Positions 1 through 6,786 of a stretch of 24,449 nucleotides of DNA are shown in pieces. Positions within the stretch are counted from its first letter, which is position 1, and every line of letters starts with the position of its first letter. The position numbers and the translations under genes are program-made. This DNA comes from Kiritimatiellia bacterium (lineage in GTDB: Bacteria; Verrucomicrobiota; Kiritimatiellia; SLAD01), in contig SKXR01000252.1 of assembly GCA_007128275.1 (NCBI GenBank), forward strand, positions 1 to 24,449, in the 5' to 3' direction. Below the pieces are notes generated by a model. It did not search any database. It was not told the origin of the DNA and saw nothing but the letters and a program-made list of their open reading frames with translations.

Positions 1-57
1 AATCCGTGCCGAATATGCCAGCATAAATTCCGCCAACATCCTTTCCCAGGTTCTAGC

Positions 58-87
58 GAGGAGAAAACAATGGGGAAATCGCAGTGA
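58..87 (+). other. Orphan Shine-Dalgarno with a five-codon ORF
   Basis: A textbook ribosome-binding sequence GAGGAG (58-63) lies six bases before an ATG at 70, but the frame stops after five codons (M-G-K-S-Q, TGA at 85-87). It sits directly upstream of the repeat-filled gap. It could be a leader peptide, the preserved 5' end of a gene disrupted by repeats, or chance. Only the SD/ATG spacing is direct evidence. Confidence 0.25.
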
Positions 88-99
88 TCCCGATCCCAT

Positions 100-171
100 C
101 TGCCCGTGGAGAACGCGGCTCGGATGGTAGGGCGAACCGTCCCGGTGAGCCGAGAGCGTGAATCGCGATTG
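100..171. repeat. Intergenic repeat family A, copy 1
   Basis: A roughly 70-bp GC-rich unit that recurs at 238-309 with a four-base indel and scattered substitutions. It holds a small inverted repeat CGGCTC (116-121) / GAGCCG (147-152). No convincing coding frame. It looks like a dispersed non-coding repeat of the kind common between genes in PVC-group genomes (from memory). Confidence 0.7.
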
Positions 172-237
172 CACAGGCTGAAAGTCTTCTCAATCTCCGC
201 ACACGCGCCGCGGCTCAGCCAGAGGCTTCGCCCCACC

Positions 238-309
238 TGCCCGCGGAGAACGCGGCTCGGATGGTAGGGCAAACCCGGTGAGCCGCGAGCGCGAAACCTC
301 GATGGTGCA
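238..309. repeat. Intergenic repeat family A, copy 2
   Basis: Second copy of the unit at 100-171 in the same orientation. The shared core runs from CTGCCCG through GGCTCGGATGGTAGGGC to CGGTGAGCCG. This copy lacks four bases after GGTAGGGC and keeps both arms of the CGGCTC/GAGCCG stem. The region between the copies (172-237) holds nothing I can identify. Confidence 0.7.
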
Positions 310-357
310 AGCCCCAACCATAGACGGGGAGGGTTCTTCAGCATGCCACACGCGTAT

Positions 358-405
358 GGGACGGCCCGGAGGACCGTCCTACGATATGATTTCACACTCT
401 TCCGT
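358..405. repeat. Intergenic repeat family B, copy 1 (hairpin-forming)
   Basis: A 28-bp block (358-385) that is identical at 432-459. It is followed by about 20 bp of weaker similarity ending in CTTCCGT. The core is a hairpin: GGACGG (359-364) pairs with CCGTCC (374-379) across a nine-base loop. Between the copies, GGCGG (408-412) and CCGCC (422-426) give another small stem. Non-coding. Confidence 0.75.
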
Positions 406-431
406 AGGGCGGTGCTCCGCGCCGCCTATTC

Positions 432-480
432 GGGACGGCCCGGAGGACCGTCCTACGATTTGCATTTCGCGCGCTTCCGT
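432..480. repeat. Intergenic repeat family B, copy 2 (hairpin-forming)
   Basis: Exact 28-bp second copy of the block at 358-385, 74 bp downstream in direct orientation, with the same GGACGG/CCGTCC stem and a diverged tail ending in CTTCCGT. The short open frame running through these repeats (278-535) is an artefact of repeat composition, so 1-554 is treated as gene-free. Confidence 0.75.
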
Positions 481-496
481 TTGGCCAAGGGGGGCG

Positions 497-525
497 TTGC
501 TATTCCCCCCAAATTCATGTAATAT
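497..525 (+). promoter_or_regulatory. Candidate sigma70-type promoter for the FGE-like/HAD/DUF1015 cluster
   Basis: TTGCTA (497-502) and TAATAT (520-525) are separated by 17 bp, each matching the -35 and -10 consensus at four of six positions. The predicted start of transcription is about 20 bases before the ATG at 555. A G6/C6 inverted repeat (489-494 / 505-510, ten-base loop) overlaps the -35 box and could form a hairpin. Inferred by pattern only. Confidence 0.35.
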
Positions 526-554
526 GGGGCGGTAATCGGGGAAAACAAGAGGCC

Positions 555-1502
555 ATGCTAAGGAAAAAACAGACCGGCGGTCGCTATGTGCTCCTGATCA
601 TCGCCATGGCCGTGCTGAGCTATTACGTCTGGAGTTATCCGCGTATTCAGCCGTTCCGGCAGGATCCGGCGCAGGTGTCTTACGCGGAAGGTACCGGTCA
701 CGCCCTCGCCGTCACCAATTCGTTGGGTATGGTGTTTCGGCTCATTCCTTCCGGCATTTACGAGCGGGGTAGTCCCCCAACCGAACGTGGGCGACGCGAC
801 GACGAATTCGCCCATCCCGTGCGCATCTCGACGCCTTTTTACATGGCGGCGACGCCGGTCACACAGGCGCATTATGAAATCGTCATGGGCCATAACCCGA
901 GTTTCTTCGACGGCCATCCCGATCGACCGGTGGAATATGTGACGTGGGCGGAGGCGCTGCTTTTCTGCAATGCCCTGAGCCGTTTGGAGGGATTGGAGAA
1001 GGTATACGAACAGGAGGACGGCCGCTGGCATTTCCGGGAGGAACGGGCGGGATACCGGTTGCCGACTGAAGCCGAATGGGAATTCGCTTGTCGTGCCGGG
1101 ACTCGTACACCATTCTATACGGGACGAGCCAATCCCGTCCCGCTGGGACGGGACAACGCTTGGCGCGCCGCTTGGCACCGCCACAACGCGCATGGCCGCA
1201 CGCAACCGGTTGCCCTTCGCGAACCGAACGCGTGGGGGCTGTACGATATGTTGGGGAATGTCTGGGAATGGTGCTGGGACTGGTACGCGCCTTATCCGCG
1301 GACAGTCGACCCGCTGATGACGGGGCCGGACCGGGGAACCGCACGGGTCATCCGCGGCGGAAGCTGGTACAGCACCACGCGGGACACGCGCTGCGCGAGC
1401 CGTTCGGCCCGGGATCCCGCGTTGCCGTGGAATAGCCTGGGCTTTCGAGTTGTTCTTCCCGTTGCGGCCCACAGGAATGTTACCATTATGAACCATGAAT
1501 AA
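555..1502 (+). CDS. Membrane-anchored SUMF1/FGE-sulfatase-domain protein
   Basis: A 315-residue protein with one N-terminal membrane segment (about residues 11-27), then an FGE-sulfatase fold filling the rest. Family landmarks are NSLGMVFRLIPSGIY near residue 55, the stretch YRLPTEAEWEFACRAG, GLYDMLGNVWEWCWDWY, RVIRGGSW and the terminal GFRVVL. The domain should lie outside the cytoplasmic membrane. True formylglycine-generating enzymes carry two catalytic cysteines after RGGS; here the sequence reads RGGSWYSTTRDTRCASR, so the first cysteine is absent. I therefore call it a structural or ligand-binding relative and not a proven sulfatase activator. Such paralogues are abundant in PVC bacteria. 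AAGAGG ends two bases before the ATG. The 3' end overlaps the next gene by 8 bp, suggesting co-transcription. Confidence 0.85.
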   Translation: MLRKKQTGGRYVLLIIAMAVLSYYVWSYPRIQPFRQDPAQVSYAEGTGHALAVTNSLGMVFRLIPSGIYERGSPPTERGRRDDEFAHPVRISTPFYMAATPVTQAHYEIVMGHNPSFFDGHPDRPVEYVTWAEALLFCNALSRLEGLEKVYEQEDGRWHFREERAGYRLPTEAEWEFACRAGTRTPFYTGRANPVPLGRDNAWRAAWHRHNAHGRTQPVALREPNAWGLYDMLGNVWEWCWDWYAPYPRTVDPLMTGPDRGTARVIRGGSWYSTTRDTRCASRSARDPALPWNSLGFRVVLPVAAHRNVTIMNHE

Positions 1503-2334
1503 ACCGAATCTACTCTGTCTCGATTTCGACGGGACCATCATGCGTTACGAAGACCCTCCGGAACATTTTCATCCGGATATTGTCGCTGCGCTGAACCACT
1601 TGCAAACACGCGGCGTCGAATGGATTGCCAACAGCGGTCGCTCGTTCGAGGGGCAGTGGGCCATCATCCGGCATTGCCTGGAAGAGCGCGGATTGCGCCA
1701 TGCGCCCCGCGCGATTATCAGCAACGAAAGCTATATCTTTGTGCGGGAAGGAGACGGCTATATCCCTCTGGAACCGTGGAATGAAGAGGCCTCGCGTTCG
1801 GCGCGGAGCGTGCATGCGGAATTGCAGCAGACCCATAAGGAGGCGCTGGACGCTTTGGTGAATCGGCACGCGCCCGACGGCGTGTACTTCAGCGAAGACG
1901 GGACCGTTTTTCAAATGACCGGCCCCGAAGAGGCCCGGGCCGTGTTCATCGACGAACTGCAACACATGCTGCACGCGATGCCCTCGGCCGAACTCATCAA
2001 TAACGGAGAATGGATTGTGGTGATCCATACTCGGTTGGGGAAGGGCAACGTATTGAAGGCCTATCTCGCCTGGCGGAAGATGGCGGCGGATACCGTGCTT
2101 GCCGTGGGAGATCACGGCAATGATCTCAGCATGCTGGACGGGTCAGTGACCCCGCATGTTGCCTGTCCGGGAGACGCGTTTCCCGCCGTACGCGACGCGG
2201 TGCGTCGGGCGGGCGGATATGTGGCGGAAGCGCACGGGCCTCACGGCACGCTCGAGGCTTTCCATCACTTCTTTAACCATGATACAACATGGCCCGATAT
2301 CAACACCGAGGAGTTTCAGCAGAGCAGGACATGA
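1495..2334 (+). CDS. HAD-superfamily hydrolase, Cof-like sugar-phosphatase type
   Basis: A 279-residue cytoplasmic HAD phosphatase. Motif I is LDFDGT (residues 9-14; nucleophile Asp and general acid Asp), motif II is NSGRS, motif III the lysine in LGKGNVLKAYL, and motif IV GDHGNDLSML with the metal-binding acids. The large segment between motifs II and III, holding a C2-type cap, is typical of Cof/YbiV-like enzymes acting on sugar or cofactor phosphates; the substrate cannot be read from sequence. Its ATG lies inside the end of the preceding gene (8-bp overlap) and its TGA overlaps the ATG of the next gene, so the three genes are probably one translationally coupled unit. Confidence 0.88.
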   Translation: MNKPNLLCLDFDGTIMRYEDPPEHFHPDIVAALNHLQTRGVEWIANSGRSFEGQWAIIRHCLEERGLRHAPRAIISNESYIFVREGDGYIPLEPWNEEASRSARSVHAELQQTHKEALDALVNRHAPDGVYFSEDGTVFQMTGPEEARAVFIDELQHMLHAMPSAELINNGEWIVVIHTRLGKGNVLKAYLAWRKMAADTVLAVGDHGNDLSMLDGSVTPHVACPGDAFPAVRDAVRRAGGYVAEAHGPHGTLEAFHHFFNHDTTWPDINTEEFQQSRT

Positions 2335-3560
2335 AGATCAAACCGTTTATTGCCGTTCGACCGCCCAGAGAAATCGCCGACCAAGTGGCCAGCCCGCCCT
2401 ACGACGTGGTCGACACCGAAGAAGCCCGGAAGATTGCCGAGGGCAACCCCCATTGTTTTCTCCGCATCGTCCGCTCGGAAATTGAACTGCCCGAGGATAC
2501 CCCCGCTTATGACGACGCGATCTACCAGGCGGCGGCCTCGAACTTCGAGCGATTTAAACAGGAAGGCTGGCTGAAACCGACGAGCGAACCCGCCGTGTAT
2601 GTCTATCGCCTGCAACAGGAGACCCATGCGCAAGTCGGGCTCGTCACGGTATGCCATATCGACGATTACGACGCCGGTCGTATCAAACGGCATGAAAAAA
2701 CCCGCAAATTGACGGAAGACGATCGCACCCGGCATGTGGATACCGTGAACGCCAACACCGGTCCGGTGTTCCTGACCTACCGCGATCACCCGGTCATCGA
2801 CCGGCTGGTGGAAGAGACGCAGAACGAAGAGCCGCTGTACGACTTTGAGGCGTCGGACAAGGTGCGTCATACGGTATGGGAAGTGCGTGAGGCGGACCCT
2901 TGGGTGACGGCGTTTGCTGAGATTAAGAATTCCTATGTGGCCGACGGGCATCACCGCGCCGCCAGCGCCGCGCGCGTGGCAAGGTTGCGACGGGACGCCG
3001 ATCCGCATTCGACCGGCGAAGAGGAATACAACTGGTTTCTTTCAGTACTTTTCCCGGCTGGACAGTTGCGTATCCTGCCCTATAACCGTTGCGTCAAGGA
3101 CCTGAACGGAATGGATGCCAGCGCATTCTTGAAAGAGGTGCGTAATCGGTTCAGTGTTACAGAAGCCGACAAATCCGAACCCGTTGAACCGGGCGGCGTC
3201 TGCATGTATCTCGACCGGAAATGGTATCTATTGAGCTGGGAAGAGATTCCGTCCGACGATCCCGTATCTACGCTCGACGTGAGCGTCCTGCAGGATCGCC
3301 TCTTGCATCCCTTGCTGGGCATCGACGATCCGCGCGACAATCCGCGGATCGAATTCGTGGGCGGCGTGCGCGGGACAAAAGAACTCGAAAAACGAGTGAA
3401 CAGCGGTCGCGCCGCCGTGGCGTTCTCCATGTATCCGGTCAGCGTCGACCAACTGTTGGCCGTGGCCGATGCCGGCCGCATCATGCCGCCCAAAAGCACC
3501 TGGTTTGAACCCAAACTCAAGTCCGGACTGCTCGTGCACGAGCTCGGACCAAAGCGCTGA
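2331..3560 (+). CDS. DUF1015 family protein
   Basis: A 409-residue soluble protein of the DUF1015 family. Recognisable are the opening KIKPFIAVRPP, the SPPYDVVDTEEAR segment, the KRHEKTR segment and the family's YVADGHHRAASAAR motif. The function is unknown; the DGHHR motif resembles the GxRR/DGHHR loops of ParB/sulfiredoxin-like nucleotide-binding folds, which is only suggestive. I chose ATG 2331, which overlaps the HAD stop as ATGA, over an in-frame start 42 bp upstream, because family members begin near KIKPF and a purine-rich GAGCAGG precedes it. Coupling to a HAD phosphatase hints at a shared metabolic job. No hydrophobic segments. Confidence 0.88.
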   Translation: MKIKPFIAVRPPREIADQVASPPYDVVDTEEARKIAEGNPHCFLRIVRSEIELPEDTPAYDDAIYQAAASNFERFKQEGWLKPTSEPAVYVYRLQQETHAQVGLVTVCHIDDYDAGRIKRHEKTRKLTEDDRTRHVDTVNANTGPVFLTYRDHPVIDRLVEETQNEEPLYDFEASDKVRHTVWEVREADPWVTAFAEIKNSYVADGHHRAASAARVARLRRDADPHSTGEEEYNWFLSVLFPAGQLRILPYNRCVKDLNGMDASAFLKEVRNRFSVTEADKSEPVEPGGVCMYLDRKWYLLSWEEIPSDDPVSTLDVSVLQDRLLHPLLGIDDPRDNPRIEFVGGVRGTKELEKRVNSGRAAVAFSMYPVSVDQLLAVADAGRIMPPKSTWFEPKLKSGLLVHELGPKR

Positions 3561-3639
3561 CAGGGCGAAGGCTCGGCTGAGCTGCTGCACGTGAATGAGT
3601 TGTGGGCACGGCCATGCAGCCGCAACCCATTGAAAAAGA

Positions 3640-3713
3640 GTGACACAGGCATCTTGCCTGTGTCTTGAGCCTACTCACGGAGCAAAAGATCACAGGCGAG
3701 ACGTCTGTGCCAC
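3640..3713. repeat. Composite palindrome: two hairpins that are also inverted copies of each other
   Basis: Arm 1 (3640-3662) holds a perfect hairpin, GACACAGGCA (3642-3651) with TGCCTGTGTC (3655-3664) and a 3-base loop. Arm 2 (3691-3713) holds a weaker one, CACAGGC / GTCTGTG. The reverse complement of arm 2 matches arm 1 at 19 of 23 positions, with a 28-bp spacer. No T-run follows, so a simple intrinsic terminator is unlikely. It is typical in appearance of dispersed intergenic repeats. The rest of 3561-3842 holds no gene I can support. Confidence 0.8.
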
Positions 3714-3760
3714 CCTGATGTCAATGCACGCATTTGATTTTCAACGGCTGGCTAGCGGAC

Positions 3761-3789
3761 TTGCTTGCGTTCGCCCAATTGTGTATCAA
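3761..3789 (+). promoter_or_regulatory. Weak candidate promoter for the FHA-GAF-PP2C gene
   Basis: TTGCTT (3761-3766) and TATCAA (3784-3789) with a 17-bp spacer, matching consensus at three and four of six positions. It lies in the only plausible control region for the gene at 3843. Weak pattern evidence only. Confidence 0.2.
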
Positions 3790-3842
3790 TGCAACGGGAC
3801 ATGCGCCCGCCATAACCGCACAACTACACACATCTTCTTCTT

Positions 3843-5504
3843 ATGACCTTGTTGAAGCTAGCCCGAATGGACCAACCGGATCAGCCGCCTCGGGCGCTGA
3901 CGACCGGTACCGTGATGATTGGCCGCGGGATGGGGTGTGATGTGCGCATCGACAACCCGACCGTCTCGCGCCGGCATGCGCGGTTGGATGTGTTGATCGA
4001 TGGAACGGTTCGGGTGACCGATCTGGGAAGCAAGAACGGAACCCGGGTCAATAAGCGCGTGCTGGGGAAGGAACCCGTCTCCATCGCGGTGGGCGAGTGC
4101 CTCTTCATCGGAGACGTTTGTTTCGGGCTGGTGACCGACGAAGTGCCCGTCCCGTGCATCCCCGATTCCGAAATGACGATTCGGGATGAGGGGCCTTCCC
4201 ATGCCTCCGTGAGTGCTTTGCCTTACGACGAGGTCTTGGCGGAATGGGAACGCAAAGACGATGCGATGGGAAAAGCATACCGGGCTCTGTTCGAAATGAT
4301 CGGGATGCTGGTGTCGGACCAGTCGCTCGACAAGATGGTGGCCGAAGTCCTGACGCGTATCCAGCAGGTCGTGGCGGCGGACCGCTATGCTGTGTTCTTG
4401 GGGAAGGGCGATACGGAATCCCTCCGGTTGCTTGCCGTTCGCAGCGCGCACAGGGGCACGGACAGCCATTTTGAGTTGTCGCGCACCATCCTGAACCAAG
4501 CCTTGACGGAGCGTCAGGCATTGAGCCTGACCAACCTTCCGGCCGACCAACGTTTTGCCGGCCAAGATTCGGTCGTGTTGCAGGGGGTCCATTCAGCCAT
4601 GGTCGTCCCATTGATCGAACAAGAGCGCGTCGTGGGCGTCTTGTATGTGGATTCGAAATCGCCGATCCACCGTTACGACGACAACAAGCTCAGCATCGCG
4701 GTCGCGTTTGGTCATCTCCTGGCGGCCAAGATCGTTCAACTGCAATTGTTGCGCGAGCGCCAGGAGAAAGAGGCGCTGGAATCAGAAATGAAGGTTGCGG
4801 CCGGTATTCAGAAAGGTTTGATGCCGAATACCTTGCCGGAGGTGCCCGGATACGCGATACATGCTTTTCTGGAACAAACGCGTATGGTTGGAGGTGATCT
4901 CTATGATGTGGCGCTCCGGAACGACGGCTGCGTGCTCTTCCTCCAAGCGGACGTGGCGGGGAAGGGCGTTGGTGCCGCGCTGCTCGCGGCCAATATCCTT
5001 TCTGCATTCCGGATTCTGCGTGGCTCGGAAGATTTCACGATTGAGGGCGCGGTCGAACGCGTTTCGCGCAACATCGCCGAATCATCACCGGACGTACAGT
5101 TTGCTACGCTCTTCATCGGGTTGTTGAATCCGCGTCTCCATCGGGTGGACTACGTGAACGCCGGCCATAATCCGCCCTTTCTGATCCGGCGGGCCGGGGC
5201 GCTCGAACGGCTTGCTTCGGGAAACCTACCGATGGGTATTGTGGAAACCAGCACATGGAAACAGGAAACCATCGAACTCGGGCCGGGCGATCGATTGTTG
5301 ATCTACACCGACGGCGTGCTCGATGCCGACAATGCTGCGCATGAACAATATGGCATGAAGCGCCTGGAAGCCTATATGGCGGCCCATCGGGATCGTGCGC
5401 CGGGCGAATTTGTCACCGGCTTGCTCGAAAACATGGATGCGTTTGCGGGTGATGCGCCGCAAGCCGACGATCTGACCCTCCTGCTCGTCGCGCGGGAAGA
5501 ATGA
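3843..5504 (+). CDS. FHA-GAF-PP2C (SpoIIE-type) signalling phosphatase
   Basis: A 553-residue cytoplasmic signalling protein with three domains. FHA (about 20-95) keeps the phosphothreonine-binding residues: Arg28 in IGRGMGCD, Ser42-Arg-Arg-His45 and GSKNGTRVN. GAF (about 145-300) includes HSAMVVPLIEQERVVGVLYVD. A helical linker (300-325) leads to a SpoIIE/RsbU PP2C domain with metal-binding aspartates Asp352 (GGDLYD), Asp370 (ADVAGKG), Asp490 (IYTDGV) and Asp542/543 (ADDLTLL). The family dephosphorylates anti-anti-sigma (STAS) proteins in partner-switching pathways; no STAS protein or anti-sigma kinase lies in this window, so the target is unknown. The FHA domain suggests recruitment by a Ser/Thr kinase. 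No clear Shine-Dalgarno before ATG 3843, but the FHA domain begins soon after it, so the start cannot be far downstream. Confidence 0.92.
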   Translation: MTLLKLARMDQPDQPPRALTTGTVMIGRGMGCDVRIDNPTVSRRHARLDVLIDGTVRVTDLGSKNGTRVNKRVLGKEPVSIAVGECLFIGDVCFGLVTDEVPVPCIPDSEMTIRDEGPSHASVSALPYDEVLAEWERKDDAMGKAYRALFEMIGMLVSDQSLDKMVAEVLTRIQQVVAADRYAVFLGKGDTESLRLLAVRSAHRGTDSHFELSRTILNQALTERQALSLTNLPADQRFAGQDSVVLQGVHSAMVVPLIEQERVVGVLYVDSKSPIHRYDDNKLSIAVAFGHLLAAKIVQLQLLRERQEKEALESEMKVAAGIQKGLMPNTLPEVPGYAIHAFLEQTRMVGGDLYDVALRNDGCVLFLQADVAGKGVGAALLAANILSAFRILRGSEDFTIEGAVERVSRNIAESSPDVQFATLFIGLLNPRLHRVDYVNAGHNPPFLIRRAGALERLASGNLPMGIVETSTWKQETIELGPGDRLLIYTDGVLDADNAAHEQYGMKRLEAYMAAHRDRAPGEFVTGLLENMDAFAGDAPQADDLTLLLVAREE

Positions 5505-5522
5505 AGAGTAGGATAAATGGAC

Positions 5523-5559
5523 GGCTGCGAGACCTTTAGGCGTCCGGTTCCTCGCAACC
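5523..5559. terminator. Hairpin between convergent genes
   Basis: GGCTGCGAG (5523-5531) pairs with CTCGCAACC (5551-5559) at eight of nine positions with a 19-base loop. It lies 18 bases after the phosphatase stop and 30 before the stop of the convergent peptidase gene. No U-tract on either strand, so it may be a stabilising 3' stem and not a classical terminator. Confidence 0.35.
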
Positions 5560-5562
5560 CAC

Positions 5563-5594
5563 CTTCCATCCGTTCAATCTTCCATCCGTTCAAT
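5563..5594. repeat. Perfect 16-bp tandem duplication across a stop codon
   Basis: CTTCCATCCGTTCAAT occurs at 5563-5578 and again, immediately adjacent, at 5579-5594. The TGA of the minus-strand peptidase (5590-5592) lies inside the second copy. Confidence 0.85.
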
Positions 5595-6585
5595 CGTCCG
5601 CTTGCGCCATCGCCACGATGACGCGCTCGATTCCCATGACCACGCGGGCGAAGGACTCGTAGTGGATTTGTTCCGGGCGGTCGGTTGCCCTGTGGTAGTG
5701 CGGATACCGGAAAGGGGCGGTGTCTGTGAACATGATGGCGGGCCAGCCTTGTCTCCAGAAGGCCCAGTGATCCGACCAGCCCACGCCGGGTACCGCGCTT
5801 GGCAGGGCGGCGCCTTCGCTGGGGAAGTCGGTTGTTTCACGGAAAGTACGTGTAGCGGACCTGACGAGTTCCCGCGAGCGCACATTCCCGATGATGCCGA
5901 TAAAATTACCGGTGGAGGGGTAGAGCAGGCTGATCAGCGGTGGATACCGTTGCGAGCCGGGCTCGTCGGAATAGTAACCGATGGTTTCCAGGCTCATCAT
6001 GGCCACGATGGTGTCGCCGCGTTCCTTTGCCATCCTCGCATACACGACGCTGCCCATGCGCCCGGTTTGGAAGAAAGGCGGTTCCTCGTTGACGAAGGCG
6101 ATAAACCGAATGGTCCGATCCGCGGGCTGATCGGCAAGGCGGCGAGCCAATGCCAATACGCCGGCGATGCCCGTGCCGTTGTCATTGGCGCCGGGACTGC
6201 CCATGACAGAATCGTAGTGCGCGCCGACCACGATAATCTCGTCGGGCCGGATGCGCCCGCGCAGGTCCGCGATGAGGTTGTAGCAGGTCTGTTCCCGGAC
6301 CTCGTAGCCTTGCCGTTCAACCGTGTATCCGGCCGCTGCGAACTCGGATTCAATATAATCCGCCGATTGGTCAAGTGTCCCTTTGCGGAAGACGTTGCGC
6401 TCTCCGATGTCGCCTGCGAGGACCCGCACGTGACGCTCGAGCTCGTCGCGCAAGGCGGCCTCCTCCGCCGTTAGCGGTTGGAAGGGCCCTTCGTAACTGT
6501 CGCCCGGCATGCGAATCATGCTCCAATACCCCCAGACGGCCAGAGCCGCCAAAAGTGCCAGCCATATCAGTGTCCGGACGCTCAT
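5590..6585 (-). CDS. Membrane-anchored M28 family zinc aminopeptidase
   Basis: With the ATG at 6585 the protein has 331 residues: a short cytoplasmic tail, one hydrophobic segment (about 5-22), then an extracytoplasmic M28 domain. Zinc-site residues visible are His123 in GAHYDSV, the bridging Asp135 in GANDNGTG, Glu167-Glu168 in FVNEEPP, Glu200 in MSLETIGYYSDEPG, and the final His298 in PHYHRATD. M28 enzymes remove N-terminal amino acids from peptides using two zinc ions; a periplasmic role in peptide turnover is inferred. An in-frame ATG at 6651, with GAAGG nine bases upstream, would add 22 residues before the anchor. I prefer 6585 because it gives a clean signal anchor, though no Shine-Dalgarno is evident there. 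Convergent with the FHA-phosphatase gene. Confidence 0.85.
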   Translation of the reverse strand: MSVRTLIWLALLAALAVWGYWSMIRMPGDSYEGPFQPLTAEEAALRDELERHVRVLAGDIGERNVFRKGTLDQSADYIESEFAAAGYTVERQGYEVREQTCYNLIADLRGRIRPDEIIVVGAHYDSVMGSPGANDNGTGIAGVLALARRLADQPADRTIRFIAFVNEEPPFFQTGRMGSVVYARMAKERGDTIVAMMSLETIGYYSDEPGSQRYPPLISLLYPSTGNFIGIIGNVRSRELVRSATRTFRETTDFPSEGAALPSAVPGVGWSDHWAFWRQGWPAIMFTDTAPFRYPHYHRATDRPEQIHYESFARVVMGIERVIVAMAQADD

Positions 6586-6786
6586 TCTTAAGGAGATACA
6601 GGGTGGATGCCGTGAGTTCAAGGAGAACCGCACGGTCTGCAGGGCGGGCATGGTGGCGGGCCTTCACATTCATGCTTCAGTGTTGCTGTCGACAGGGGGG
6701 CCGCTTTCGGGCAACCTATGTCACGAAAGACGCGCCCGAACCAATGGGCGACTTGACGGAACAACATTGCGGACAGGAGGCACGGC

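Noticed and set aside
278..535. 85-residue + strand open frame in the leading gap
   Set aside because: It translates the two intergenic repeat families, has no ribosome-binding site and no protein-like character.
558..1541. 327-residue minus-strand open frame opposite the FGE-like gene
   Set aside because: Antisense shadow: rich in Arg and Pro, no domain, and the opposite strand has clear family motifs.
3640..3846. 68-residue open frame over the composite palindrome
   Set aside because: Begins inside the hairpin repeat and has no protein-like features.
5602..6474. 290-residue + strand open frame opposite the M28 peptidase
   Set aside because: The minus strand carries all M28 zinc-site motifs; the + frame has no recognisable motif.
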